Origin: Fen-671 sp963794745
GTDB taxonomy: Bacteria; Actinomycetota; Acidimicrobiia; Acidimicrobiales; Palsa-688
DNA: 64,000 bases
Assembly (NCBI GenBank): GCA_963794745.1
Contig: CAWCEZ010000006.1
Location: 310,001 to 374,000, forward strand
Reading direction: 5' to 3'
The first letter of the stretch is position 1; every line of letters starts with the position of its first letter. The notes beneath the pieces are model-generated. The model was not told where the DNA came from, did no database searches, and worked only from the letters and a program-made list of their open reading frames with translations. The position numbers and the translations under genes were made by a program. Shown here in pieces: positions 55,497 to 64,000 of the stretch.

Positions 55497-58187
55497 GTGC
55501 CTACCCGCGTCGGCTTCGTCGGGCGTCAGAGTGAACTTAATGTCCTCGATGAACGGCTCTCCGCCGCTCGGATGGGCCATCCCCAGGTGGTGTACCTGGA
55601 GGGTGAGGCAGGGGCCGGTAAGTCGACTCTGCTTTCACGCTTCCTCGGTTCGCTTCCGGGCTCCCGGGTGCTCGAAGTTGCTGGCGACGAGGCGGAGACA
55701 TTGCTTACTTACGGCGTCGTCGACCAGCTTCTCCCGGGGGGCCCGACCGAGCCCGGCGCAGACCCGATGGCCGTTGGTGCACGCCTGCTGGACCTGTTCG
55801 ACCAGTTGCAAGCCGATGGCCAGGTCGTAGTGCTCGCCATCGACGACTTGCACTGGGCCGACCGACCGTCGTCGCGTGCGGTGCTGTTCGCGCTGCGGCG
55901 GCTCCGTGCGGACAAGGTCTTGGCCGTCGTGGCAACTCGGCCCGGGGGGCTGGCCGACCCAGGTTGGGAACGGTTCGTGGCCGGTGACTCACGTGTCACG
56001 CACGTCCGCCTGGGCGGCCTGAGTTCGGGCGACCTAACCGACCTGGCTAGCGCACTTGGTTTGGGGGCCTTGTCGCCCCGGGACGCGTCTCGACTTGCGA
56101 CGCACACGCGAGGCAACGCTCTTTACTGTCGGGCTTTGCTCGACGAGATCGGCATTGTTGGTTTGAGCGCGGGGGAGGGCGGGCTGCCGGCACCGCGAAA
56201 ACTGTCCGCCCTGATCCTCGCTCGAGTCGCAGCGCTCCCACCCACAACGCAGTCACTCTTGGCCGCGGCTTCGGTGCTGGGCCAGCATGCGCCGGCGTCG
56301 TTGGTCGTCTCGGTCGCTCAGGTACCAGACGCGCGCCGCGATATGGACGCCGCCGTCGGCGCCGGCTTGTTGCGCGAAGACCTTGTGCGGTCCGAGCTGA
56401 GTTTTACCCACCCGTTGTACCGGGCCGCCATCTATGACGATCTCAGCCCGGCGGTCCGCCGCGGGCTACATGGCCGCGCCGCGGCCGTAGTTGTCGGAGC
56501 CCAGCGCTTGGCCCAGCGGGTGGCGGCCGCCGTGGGACCGGACGAACAGCTGGCCGGTGAACTGGAGTCGGTTGCCGTGGCCGACGCCGACCTTGGCGAC
56601 TTGACCGCCGCAGCCTGGGCGTTCGAACGATCGGCCTACCTCTCACCCGATGCCGAGCGACGGGAGCGACGACTGCTCGACGCCGCTGGAGTCCAGCTCG
56701 TTGCTGCGGACAACGCCGGCGCAGCGCGGACCCTGGCAGCCTGCCGGGCCACCAGCGCCCGCCGTGACGCGCTGTCCGGGCTGCTGGGCATTTACACCGG
56801 GTCGCTCGACGCAGGGAACCGCCTGATAACGGCATGGGAGAACCACGATCCGGGAACGGAAGCGGAGGTCGGGGCGCGGGCGGCGACATCGCTCGCGAAC
56901 TGGATGGTCATCTCGGGTCACCCGGACCAGGCGCTCTTGTGGGCTGATCGAGCAGTCGAGGGCACCCTCCCAGGGTCGGCGCTGCACACCCGGGCTTGCG
57001 TCGCCCAGGCCTTTGCCCTGTCAGCCGCTGGTCGGAGCGCCGATGGGCTGGCAGCGCTGGGCCTGCTCCCGGCGGCCGAGAACGAGGTGCAGGCGGCAGC
57101 CACCGACGCCGTGATCATGCGAGGCATGCTGAAGCTCCGCATTGACGATCTGGCCGGCGCTATTGCCGACCTCAGCGTTGCCGCCGCCCGCCTCCGCAAC
57201 GGCCTTCCCGCCAGTTACCCGGGGATGTGCTTGTCGGATCTGAGCGACGCGTACTTCCGCCGGGGCGACTGGGACGCCGCGCTGACCTATGCACAGCTGG
57301 CAACCTCGCTGGCCATGGACACTGACCGTCCGGTTGACCTGTCGCGGGCGCACGCCCGCGCCGCCCAGGTCCTCGCCTTCCGTGGACAATGGGCCGCCGC
57401 GGGTACACACGCAGGAGCGGCGCGGGCGGCGGCTGAGCGCTTCCCCCGGACGCTCACCATGGCTGGTGCCGCCATGGCTGCCACCTCGCTAGCCTTCGCC
57501 CAACGAGACTGGGCGGGCGTGATCGACGCGGCCGAGCCGGTCCGGGTGGCCGGCCCCCCCAGCGTTGGCGGCCTGCCCGGCGTGCTCAATTGGAGGGCGT
57601 TCGAAGCCGACGCCCTCGTGGGCTTGGGGCGCTTCGGCGACGCCGAGCGCGCGCTCGACGAGTTCGGTTCCGCAGTCCCAGACAACGGGCTGGGCTCAGC
57701 GTTGCTTGCCCTGGCCCGCTGCCGTGGCAACTTGGCCGCGGCCATGGGTGACGAGACGGGCGCGGAGAAGGCCTTCTCGCGGGCCCGCTCCATCAGGACG
57801 ATGGCGCCGATGCCGTTCGAGGTCGCCCTTTTGAACCTCGATGACGGTCGCTGCCTGCGCGGGTTCGGGCACGGCCCGGCGGCCGTTGCCCGCCTCGAGG
57901 AGGCGCACAAAGCGTTCTCGCACCTAGGGGCGGACCCTTTCGTGCAAGCGTGCGCGACAGAGCTCGCCGCCCTGGACGTCACTGCTGCCTCCCAGGGCCC
58001 GGCCGCCCTCCTCGGGCTCAGCCGGGCTGAGCTTGCGGTGGCGCGGCTGGTCGCTACAGGGTTGACCAACCGGGAGGTGGCCGGCCAGCTCTACGTGTCG
58101 GTGAAGACAGTGGAGTACCACCTTCGCAACAGCTACATGAAGCTCGACATCACCTCCCGCCGTGCCCTCACGGCTCTTGTCCGCTGA
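55497..58187 (+). CDS. LAL-type LuxR-family transcriptional regulator
   Basis: Large ATP-binding LuxR regulator of 896 residues. The N-terminal FVGRQSEL motif lies at residue 7. Walker A is EGEAGAGKSTLL and Walker B VVVLAIDDLHWAD. A helical-repeat region spans about 380-830, and the C-terminal LuxR HTH reads LSRAELAVARLVATGLTNREVAG, then LYVSVKTVEYHLRNSYMKL. The GTG start at 55497 is supported by the normal position of FVGR; no ribosome site is clear. LAL proteins are typical pathway activators. Neighbours are a divergent MFS gene and a downstream PspC-MMPL unit, with CCTAGG sequences on both sides. Confidence 0.93.
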   Translation: MPTRVGFVGRQSELNVLDERLSAARMGHPQVVYLEGEAGAGKSTLLSRFLGSLPGSRVLEVAGDEAETLLTYGVVDQLLPGGPTEPGADPMAVGARLLDLFDQLQADGQVVVLAIDDLHWADRPSSRAVLFALRRLRADKVLAVVATRPGGLADPGWERFVAGDSRVTHVRLGGLSSGDLTDLASALGLGALSPRDASRLATHTRGNALYCRALLDEIGIVGLSAGEGGLPAPRKLSALILARVAALPPTTQSLLAAASVLGQHAPASLVVSVAQVPDARRDMDAAVGAGLLREDLVRSELSFTHPLYRAAIYDDLSPAVRRGLHGRAAAVVVGAQRLAQRVAAAVGPDEQLAGELESVAVADADLGDLTAAAWAFERSAYLSPDAERRERRLLDAAGVQLVAADNAGAARTLAACRATSARRDALSGLLGIYTGSLDAGNRLITAWENHDPGTEAEVGARAATSLANWMVISGHPDQALLWADRAVEGTLPGSALHTRACVAQAFALSAAGRSADGLAALGLLPAAENEVQAAATDAVIMRGMLKLRIDDLAGAIADLSVAAARLRNGLPASYPGMCLSDLSDAYFRRGDWDAALTYAQLATSLAMDTDRPVDLSRAHARAAQVLAFRGQWAAAGTHAGAARAAAERFPRTLTMAGAAMAATSLAFAQRDWAGVIDAAEPVRVAGPPSVGGLPGVLNWRAFEADALVGLGRFGDAERALDEFGSAVPDNGLGSALLALARCRGNLAAAMGDETGAEKAFSRARSIRTMAPMPFEVALLNLDDGRCLRGFGHGPAAVARLEEAHKAFSHLGADPFVQACATELAALDVTAASQGPAALLGLSRAELAVARLVATGLTNREVAGQLYVSVKTVEYHLRNSYMKLDITSRRALTALVR

Positions 58188-58256
58188 GAGGCCGCGCCTG
58201 CTGAGCAATTAGGCCGGAGGCGAGCCAACTCGGCCGCTGTTGTGCGCGGTCAAAAA

Positions 58257-58286
58257 CTAGGGTCCGACCTAGGGTCGCGCCCTAGG
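58257..58286. repeat. CTAGGGTC direct repeats plus CCTAGGG inverted repeat
   Basis: CTAGGGTC occurs at 58257-58264 and 58269-58276. The second copy is part of a perfect inverted repeat CCTAGGG (58268-58274), TCGCG centre, CCCTAGG (58280-58286). It lies 70-100 bases after the LAL gene and 270 bases before PspC. Either a terminator-like hairpin for the LAL gene or, given the phased repeat, a regulator site for the PspC-MMPL genes. The remainder of this 365-bp gap shows no gene. Confidence 0.45.
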
Positions 58287-58552
58287 GACAAGACCTGGTC
58301 TATCGGCGTTGACTAAGAGCCATGGACAGCTCAGCAAGGCCGGCGCAAACCGTCCGTCTTCGTGCTAGAGGTCGACCGCGCATCGGACGGACGGCTCGAA
58401 GGACGAATAAGCACCGACGGCTCTGACACTTGGAGCCCGTTCTCTGGCGTGCTCGAGTTGCTCAAAGTGCTCGAGGAGCGTACCTAGCCGATTTTCGAGC
58501 CCCGCTCACAACCGCCCAAAAGTGCAAGTACTTAGCCAAAAAGGAGTCACCC

Positions 58553-58896
58553 ATGAGGATCCAGATTGACAAACCAGGTGGAGGGAGCAGGCTCCTTCGC
58601 CGGTCAATTAGCGGACGGGTACTGGGCGGCGTCGCCGCCGGGTTCGCCGATCATTTCGACTTCGACGTGAGGTATGTGCGGCTCGCGCTGGTCCTGTTGT
58701 CGTTTATCGGAGGGGCGGGTGTCCCCTTCTACCTGGCGGCGTGGGCCTGGTCCCCGAGGAAGGGTCCAACATCGCCATCGTCGACCGCATGTCCGCTCAG
58801 ACTGGCGGTCAAAGCGTCATGACAGGTCCCAATGCCGCCAGCGACTTTCCCAACCTCCAGCGGGCGCACTTCGTCGGCGCAGGCTCTTGCGGATGA
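58553..58896 (+). CDS. PspC-domain membrane protein, frameshifted
   Basis: Small envelope-stress-type membrane protein, about 114 residues when joined. SRLLRRSISGRVLGGVAAGFADHF is the PspC start (key part GRVLGGVAAGFADHF), followed by VRLALVLLSFIGGAGVPFYLAAW. At GGG 58743-58745 the frame is lost; adding one base gives W-GLVPEEGSNIAIVDR, the normal PspC end, then a tail to the stop at 58896. ATG 58553 has AAGGAG. It is followed, with overlapping reading, by the MMPL gene. Possible role: anchor or partner of a stress response at the membrane. Confidence 0.8.
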
Positions 58897-61048
58897 AAAA
58901 ACCCGCCGCCCGCGCTTGGTGCTGTGGGCCGCCGGCGTTATCGCCCTTATCGGCTTGGTGGGCGGAGGAGCGGCATCCTCGCACCTGACCTCATCACTGA
59001 GCGACTATGACGCTCCTGGGTCTGCTGTGGTGTTGGCCCAGCACCAAATCCAACGGGCCACTGGCGCCAACCCAGAAGAGGGTTACGAAGTTGTCGTCCG
59101 CAGCGTAGCGCCGATCAGCGGAGCACTCGGCGCTGCCGGCGCGAGTGGCGACCGTAGTAGCCCTCCTCCGGGCGCGCCCAGAGGTCAAAAGCGTGCTCGA
59201 TTATTCCAACACCGGGGACAGGACAATGATCTCCAACGACGAGGCTCTCACCGTCGTTGTAGCCACTGTTGGTGCCGTACAGGAAAAGGAGGCTGTCACC
59301 GCCCTCCAAAGCGCCATCGCCGCCCAACCTTCGTTGAAGGGGAACGTCTGGTTGGGTGGGCCCACGGTCGCCGATGTCCAAATCGCGGCGGTGTCGTCCC
59401 AGGACCTTGGGCGAGCGGAGCTCCTGGCTCTCCCATTCCTGGTCCTATTGCTCTTCTTCGTGTTCCGTGGCCTTCGGGCTGCCGCTGTCCCGCTCATCGG
59501 CGCGCTGTTCGCCATATCCGTCACCTTGGGGGCCATGGGCGTCGTCATGATTGTCCTGCCCCTGTCGGTCTTCGCCCTCAACCTGGTGATCGCGCTAGGG
59601 CTAGGCCTCTCCGTCGATTTCAGCCTGTTGGTAGTGTCCCGTTTTCGGGAGGAGTTCGGCCGCCATGGTTCGCTCGACGCTGCTTTGGCCACCGTAAGGC
59701 GCACCGCCGGTCATACTGTACTGTTCAGCTCGGTCACTATCGCAGCGGCGATGATGACCCTCGCCCTCTTCCCCGAGCGCTTCGTTTACTCCATGGGGAT
59801 CGCAGGCGCCATCGTCGTATTGGCAGCTGGTGGTTTCGCATTCCTAGTCCTCCCTTCGCTTTTGGTCATCGGTGGGGAGCGCATGAGTGCGCCTTCGCAG
59901 CGGCGACCTCCCGTTGCGGCCGCTGGCGCGGGGAACAGGGGCCGCTGGTATGGGGTGGCAGAGTTCGTAATGCGCAGGCCGGTCGTCTGGGCTACTGCAG
60001 CCGCACTGGTGCTGCTGGTACTCGCCGCACCGTTCCTGCATGTCTCGTTCACAGGTGGTGATGCGAGCGCCTTGCCAACGAGCAGTTCCGCCGGCGCCGC
60101 TTACAAGCTTGTCCAAACCAACTTCAGCGCTTTTTCTGAAGCACCCGCCGGCCTCCTGGTCGATTCCGGCCACGTGACGCCGGCGCGCCTTGCCAGCTAT
60201 GGCTCCACCGTGGCCGCAGTGCCGGGCGTCAAGGCCGTCTCGTCTTTCCAGCACCTGGGCGGGACGCTGTGGGAGTCCGACGTAGCGCTGACTTCAGCAC
60301 CACTGTCTCCCGCCGCACAACAAACGGTAAGGGCACTGCAATCGCTCCAAGGCCCAGGGCAGGTCACCGTTGTGGGCCAGACAGCTTCGTTCCTGTCCCT
60401 GCAGAAGAGCCTGGGCTCGCACCTACCGATCGTCCTTGGCTTGATCGTCCTCATCGCCTTGGTGGCGCTGTTCGCCATGACGCGCTCGGTCGTGCTCCCG
60501 GTTATGGCCGTGGTGATGAACATGTTGACGATCGGCGCCGCGTTCGGGGCGCTCGTGTGGGTGTTCCAATGGGGGAACCTAAGACATCTGTTGGGTTTTG
60601 CGGCAACAGGTGCTCTCCAGTCGACCTCATTGATCATCATCCTCGCCGTGGTGTTCGGGCTGTCGACGGACTATGGCGTGTTCCTGCTCGGGCGCATCAA
60701 AGAGGAGCATGAGACCGGGGCCGACCCGGGCCAGGCGGTGGCTGTCGGTATCGAGCACACCGGGGGGATCGTTAGCGCGGCGGCGTGCTGCTTGGCTTTG
60801 GCAGTCGGTGCCCTCATGCTGTCGCGGTTGGTGTTCGTGAAGGAGCTCGGGCTCGGGGTGGCCTTCGCGGTCGTCCTCGACGCCACGATCGTCAGGGGAC
60901 TGCTAGTGCCCGCGCTAATGAAGCTCCTGGCCCTGCCAGCTGGTGGTCACCTGCTCTCGGCCGAAAGGTCCCTGATCCGATCATCCTCCCGACACCCGTC
61001 CTGGTGCTCGACCCCGTCGTCCATGCTGGCACCTCGGCTGGGAAATAG
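58832..61048 (+). CDS. MMPL/RND-family membrane transporter, two frame changes
   Basis: Large transporter of about 740 residues when joined, with two MMPL/SSD halves. The first half has FLVLLLFFVFRGLRAAAVPLIGALFAI and ALGLGLSVDFSLLVVSRFREE; the second has the LAVVFGLSTDYGVFLLGRIKEE core. Such proteins export lipids or small molecules. Frames change near 59130-59140 (ALGAAGA to VATVVALLRA) and near 60929, where CTGGCCC lacks a base: adding a G gives KLLGPASWWSPALGR, the usual MMPL C-terminus, ending at TAG 61046. Without this correction the gene appears fused to the next one. The start is uncertain (ATG 58832 or a codon near RRPRLVLW). Confidence 0.82.
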
Positions 61049-61052
61049 GGCG

Positions 61053-61688
61053 GTGCCGACAGTGGACAAAGCTGAGCGAGCACGTCAACGCATGTTGGCA
61101 CCCGCTCTCCCCCTTACCGCGGCGCTGTACATAGGCGCGGAGGGTGCCAACCCCAAGGGCACCGACCAATTGGTCACAAGATCGGCAATCGCGTTCAAAG
61201 TGCTGCCGATCGCGGCGGACCACTCGACCCAGCTCTATGTCTCGATGGCTGCCACCATTGCGGCCGTGCTCGGCGGGACGGGTGCTCTCTGTGGCGTCAT
61301 CGTGAGCGTCTCTGTCGGTATCAATCTCGCTGCTGGCGCAACAGCAAACGTGACCCGCGATGCGGCTGCGCGGTTGCTGGTCACAAACTTCAACTCAGGA
61401 CCCGGTCAGGCATTCACGGACGTCTACGCCTTCAGCGAGTTCTTCGCGCCGATCATCATGGGGATCGCTCTGTGGCGAAGCCACGGTGTGCCACGTTGGT
61501 TGGCGGTCTTGTTCGCAGTGGGTTTTGAGCTAGCCGAACAGACAGGGCCCGTCGGTTCCGCCGAAGTCGTCTTACAAATGGCGCCGTTCGCGTTAGCGAT
61601 GGTACTTCTCGCGGTCCGGCTCTGGCGAGCTACCGAGGTGGCCGTACCTGTCAGCATCGATCACGAGCCGACATTCGTCACTGTCTGA
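61053..61688 (+). CDS. DUF4386-like integral membrane protein
   Basis: Membrane protein of about 211 residues with six hydrophobic segments; recognisable parts are LAPALPLTAALYIGAEGANPKGTD (first 20 residues give the family start), VSVGINLAAGATA, LLVTNFNSGPGQAFTDVYAFSEF and GIALWRSHGVPRWLAVLFAVG. This pattern is common in actinobacterial hypothetical proteins related to DUF4386. GTG 61053 is the likely start, five bases after the corrected MMPL stop; GTG 61062 is possible. It probably forms an operon with PspC and MMPL. Function unknown. Confidence 0.68.
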   Translation: MPTVDKAERARQRMLAPALPLTAALYIGAEGANPKGTDQLVTRSAIAFKVLPIAADHSTQLYVSMAATIAAVLGGTGALCGVIVSVSVGINLAAGATANVTRDAAARLLVTNFNSGPGQAFTDVYAFSEFFAPIIMGIALWRSHGVPRWLAVLFAVGFELAEQTGPVGSAEVVLQMAPFALAMVLLAVRLWRATEVAVPVSIDHEPTFVTV

Positions 61689-61722
61689 TGCCCCCCAATT
61701 ACCTAGAGAGGAACACGAAGAG

Positions 61723-62608
61723 ATGACGCTAACCAATCCGGTCCGCCGCGTGTCAGTGCTGAGCACGGGCCATGTACAGAATCCGCCCCGACCATGTGGG
61801 GTCTACCTGGCGGCCGATGTTGTTGTGGTTGCTCACATCTCGCCACTGGACAGTTCCTCGGCCGATCAACGCGTATGTAATAGAACACCGCGACGGTCTG
61901 GTCCTGTTCGACACCGGCCAAGATAGAGCGTCGGTCACCGATCCCGGCTATTTCCCAAGCGGTCCCACGAAGGTCCTCTACGACCGTCTGGCCACCTTCG
62001 AGATCGGCCCGGGACAAACGCTCACCGCTGGGTTGGGGCGGCTCGGTTACGCCGCCAGTGACGTGCACACCGCCGTCCTGTCCCATCTCCACCAGGACCA
62101 CATCGGAGGCCTTAGCGAGCTAGGCCAGGCGGACATCGTCGTGAGCCAAACCGAATGGGGCACCCTATCGAGCCCACTGCCCGAAATGCGTGGGCTAATG
62201 ACCCGGCACATCGACCTGCCCGGGGTTCGTTGGCAGCGTATCGAGCCCGCGCCCACCGACGACCCCGAGCTAGCCCCGTTTGCCCAGAGCCATGACCTGT
62301 TTGGTGACGGCAGCCTGGTCCTGCTGCCCACGCCAGGGCACACGCCGGGCTCGATGTCTTTGCTGGTCCGCCAAGCCGGCCTACCACCGCTCATGATGGT
62401 CGGCGACCTGACCTATGACGTGCACCTGCTCGAGCATGGTCATGTCCCGGGAGTCGGTAAGCGGGCCGGCCTGCAAAAGGCCACAGGCATGGTCAACAAA
62501 ATGCGCGAGCGCATGCCAGACCTGGTGGTCCTTCCCGCTCACGACCCGGGATCAGCCGATCGGTTGGCCGAAGCAACAGGTCAGGCCCCCTTGAGCCTCG
62601 CCGGTTGA
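61723..62608 (+). CDS. MBL-fold hydrolase, N-acyl-homoserine-lactonase-like, frameshifted near the 5' end
   Basis: Metallo-beta-lactamase-fold enzyme of about 294 residues. The zinc motif is SHLHQDHIGG, with further ligands His in TPGHTPGSM, Asp in VGDLTYD and His in LPAHDPG. This matches AHL-lactonase-like proteins of actinobacteria. The true start is ATG 61723 with a GAGAGGAA site; VRRVSVLSTGHVQ passes into IRPDHVG after removal of one A at 61780-61781, then PRPINAYVIEHRDGLVLFDTGQ is standard. Reading only the second frame would lose about 17 residues. Likely hydrolyses lactones; actual substrate unknown. Confidence 0.88.
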
Positions 62609-62673
62609 GCAGTGCCTACCGGCACCTCCCCGCATCACGGCACTCAACGTTAGGAAAGGAGATGGGAAAAGAG

Positions 62674-63634
62674 ATGGAGATCGACAAGCTCGAGGCAATC
62701 AATGTCGACGGGGCCACACAGTGGATCCGTGTTCGCGGCACCGGCTCATCCAACCCAGTGCTCTTGCTGGTCCAGCAGGGCCCAGGGTTGCCCATGATCA
62801 ACGAGGCCCGCCGCTTCGAGCGCCTCCTCGGGTTAGAAAAGACCTTCACGGTCGTTTACTGGGACCAGCGCGGCTGTGGCCGTTCATTGAGAGAACGCCA
62901 AGACCGTGCAGGCCTGAGCCTTGAGCGGATGGTTGGCGACACTGTGTCGCTCCTAGCCCTCCTGCGAGACCGGTTCGGTGGGAAAACCCATGTTGCCGGT
63001 TTCTCCTTTGGAGCGACCGTCGCGGCCTATGCAGCGGCAAAGCGCCCGGATCTCGTGACGACGTTGGTGGCAGTGGGCACCGACGTGGACGGCTCCGCCG
63101 CAGCCATTTGCGCATACGACTTCGCGCTCCACACTCCGCGCCAGCGAGGCAACCGACGCGCCATCCGCCAGCTGGAGGCCATCGGGCAGCCCCCCCACCT
63201 GAGGCCGGAGCAGTTCTCGACCCGGGCCCGTTGGGCGGCCAACTTCGGCGGCATTACCAGAAACGAAACCTACGGGAGCCTGGTACGCGCTCTGCTCGGG
63301 AGCCTCGTCGGCTCGCGCGACTATTCGCCCCGCGACGTCATCCGGACCGTTCGCGGTATCGAGCGCGACCCAAGCTGCGCTGTTGGCCGAGCTCGCCGAT
63401 CTGGATCTGGTCCAGGCCTTGCCCGTCCTCGGTGTACCTGTGGTCATGGTGCAAGGTCGCCTTGACCAGGTGGCGCCCCCAGGCACGGCGGAGCATTACT
63501 ACCGCGTCTTAGAGGCACCGAGCAAACAGTTGGTGTGGTTCGAAAACTCAGCGCATACACCGCATCTCGAGGAGCCAGAAAAGTTCCGAGCTCTCCTCGG
63601 GCAAATCCGGGGTCGCGAGGCAGTCCTCAGGTGA
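62674..63634 (+). CDS. Alpha/beta hydrolase (proline-iminopeptidase-like), frameshifted
   Basis: Alpha/beta-hydrolase of about 320 residues. Features: VYWDQRGCGRS oxyanion loop, nucleophile Ser in GFSFGAT, catalytic Asp in VQGRLDQVAP and His in NSAHTPHLEEP. The frame changes near 63358-63366, between RTVRGI and ATQAALLAELADL; both parts match the family. ATG 62674 (MEIDKLEA) is preferred over 62662 because AGGAAAGGAG is well spaced only for the former. It follows the MBL gene by some 65 bases and may share its operon. Substrate unknown: peptides, esters or lactones. Confidence 0.87.
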
Positions 63635-63709
63635 CACCCCGCGCACTCGAGACGCCCTCCGGCGTCGTCCATTTACACGATGCTACATGTCAAATATAAG
63701 GAGCTGGCC

Positions 63710-63757
63710 ATGAAACACGACGTCGCTGTCCACATTGAGAGCCGAGAACTGCCATGA
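63710..63757 (+). CDS. Possible 15-residue leader peptide coupled to the reductase gene
   Basis: ATG 63710 follows an AAGGAG site (63698-63703) with ideal spacing and opens a 15-codon frame, MKHDVAVHIESRELP, whose stop overlaps the next ATG (ATGA, 63754-63757). The downstream start itself has only a weak site. This arrangement is typical of a coupled upstream ORF. It could also be coincidence, since the AAGGAG might serve a mis-assembled longer start. Confidence 0.4.
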   Translation: MKHDVAVHIESRELP

Positions 63758-64000
63758 GTAACACACAGTCGTGGATGCTCTATGGCGCTGCCGGTTATAC
63801 AGGTGCCTTGATCGCGCAGCACGCGCAAGAGCGCGGCCACCGGCCCATTCTCGCAGGCCGGGATGGGACGGCCCTCTCGGCACTTGCTGAAAAGCTCGAC
63901 CTGCCGCATATCACCCTAGGGTTGGACGACAAGGCCGCACTGGCCACCGCGCTGGCTGACGTCGACCTTGTCCTCAACGCCGCCGGGCCCTTCCTACATA
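63754..64000 (+). CDS. Saccharopine-dehydrogenase-like NADP-binding reductase, cut by the right edge
   Basis: The first 82 codons of an enzyme with an N-terminal Rossmann domain: MLYGAAGYTGALIAQHA holds the NAD(P)-binding GAAGYTG motif, GRDGTALSALA follows strand 2, and LVLNAAGPF is the usual next motif. This is the saccharopine dehydrogenase/trans-acting enoyl reductase family, common in actinobacteria in lipid modification. The frame is open to the window end. Translation may be coupled to the short ORF at 63710. The C-terminal part is outside the window. Confidence 0.82.
   Translation, partial: MSNTQSWMLYGAAGYTGALIAQHAQERGHRPILAGRDGTALSALAEKLDLPHITLGLDDKAALATALADVDLVLNAAGPFLH

Noticed and set aside
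59145..61688. A fused MMPL plus membrane-domain protein
   Set aside because: The fusion depends on a missing base near 60929; with one base added the MMPL gene ends normally and a separate gene starts at 61053.

Overview
This is a gene-dense, high-GC actinobacterial window. The evidence is a furA-katG pair, mycothiol-type enzymes (an MDMPI-fold protein and a mycothiol-dehydrogenase-like remnant), SARP/AfsR and LAL regulators, an LCP cell-wall ligase, many GTG starts, and several promoters whose -10 sits six bases before the start codon. Thr-rich linkers in two exported proteins would fit Acidimicrobiia or a relative, but the class is an inference. I see no rRNA, convincing tRNA, CRISPR array, transposase or phage module.

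Layout. 1-1307: exported discoidin-domain protein running off the left edge. 1452-4834 (minus): operon of MFS exporter, universal stress protein, DUF1801 protein and luciferase-like monooxygenase. 4976-10540 (minus): hybrid histidine kinase with HAMP repeats followed by a GGDEF/EAL protein. 10762-16448: MDMPI-like protein, furA-katG, a flavin disulfide-reductase homologue and a dehydrogenase remnant. 16441-22152: prolyl oligopeptidase, SDR, FtsX-type ABC permease. 22253-23804: DGPF (YCII) protein plus an ECF42-type sigma factor. 23837-33792: a regulated uptake/catabolic island with a PhyH dioxygenase, a LacI regulator, an S-adenosylhomocysteine-hydrolase-like enzyme, two-domain-poor SnoaL protein and a complete peptide/nickel-type ABC importer split over two divergent operons. 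33923-39400: membrane protein, lipoprotein, SDR plus zinc alcohol dehydrogenase, SnoaL protein divergent from MarR. 39505-43057: overlapping operon of membrane phosphodiesterase, NAPE-PLD-like MBL hydrolase and DedA protein, flanked by two related small monooxygenase-like genes. 43480-50705: Gfo/Idh and aldo/keto oxidoreductases, LCP protein, serine hydrolase, ABC exporter, TPR protein. 50818-58187: SARP regulator, MFS transporter, LAL regulator. 58553-64000: PspC, MMPL transporter, membrane protein, AHL-lactonase-like MBL protein, alpha/beta hydrolase and a saccharopine-dehydrogenase-like reductase cut by the right edge.

Two points affect how the window should be read. First, at least fifteen otherwise well-conserved genes, plus one short remnant, are each interrupted by single-base frame changes, many at short homopolymers. 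This pattern is better explained by assembly indels than by decay, so those genes are listed as single loci spanning both frames. Second, six genes (furA, the oligopeptidase, an SDR, dppD-like, marR and the SARP gene) have a TANNNT element five or six bases before the start codon, which predicts leaderless transcripts. In three of them a palindrome lies where the -35 would be, giving testable operators for FurA, LacI and MarR.

The most interesting candidate system is the LacI-controlled island at 24.6-33.8 kb. It pairs a divergent S-adenosylhomocysteine-hydrolase-like enzyme with a dedicated importer; its substrate cannot be told from sequence.
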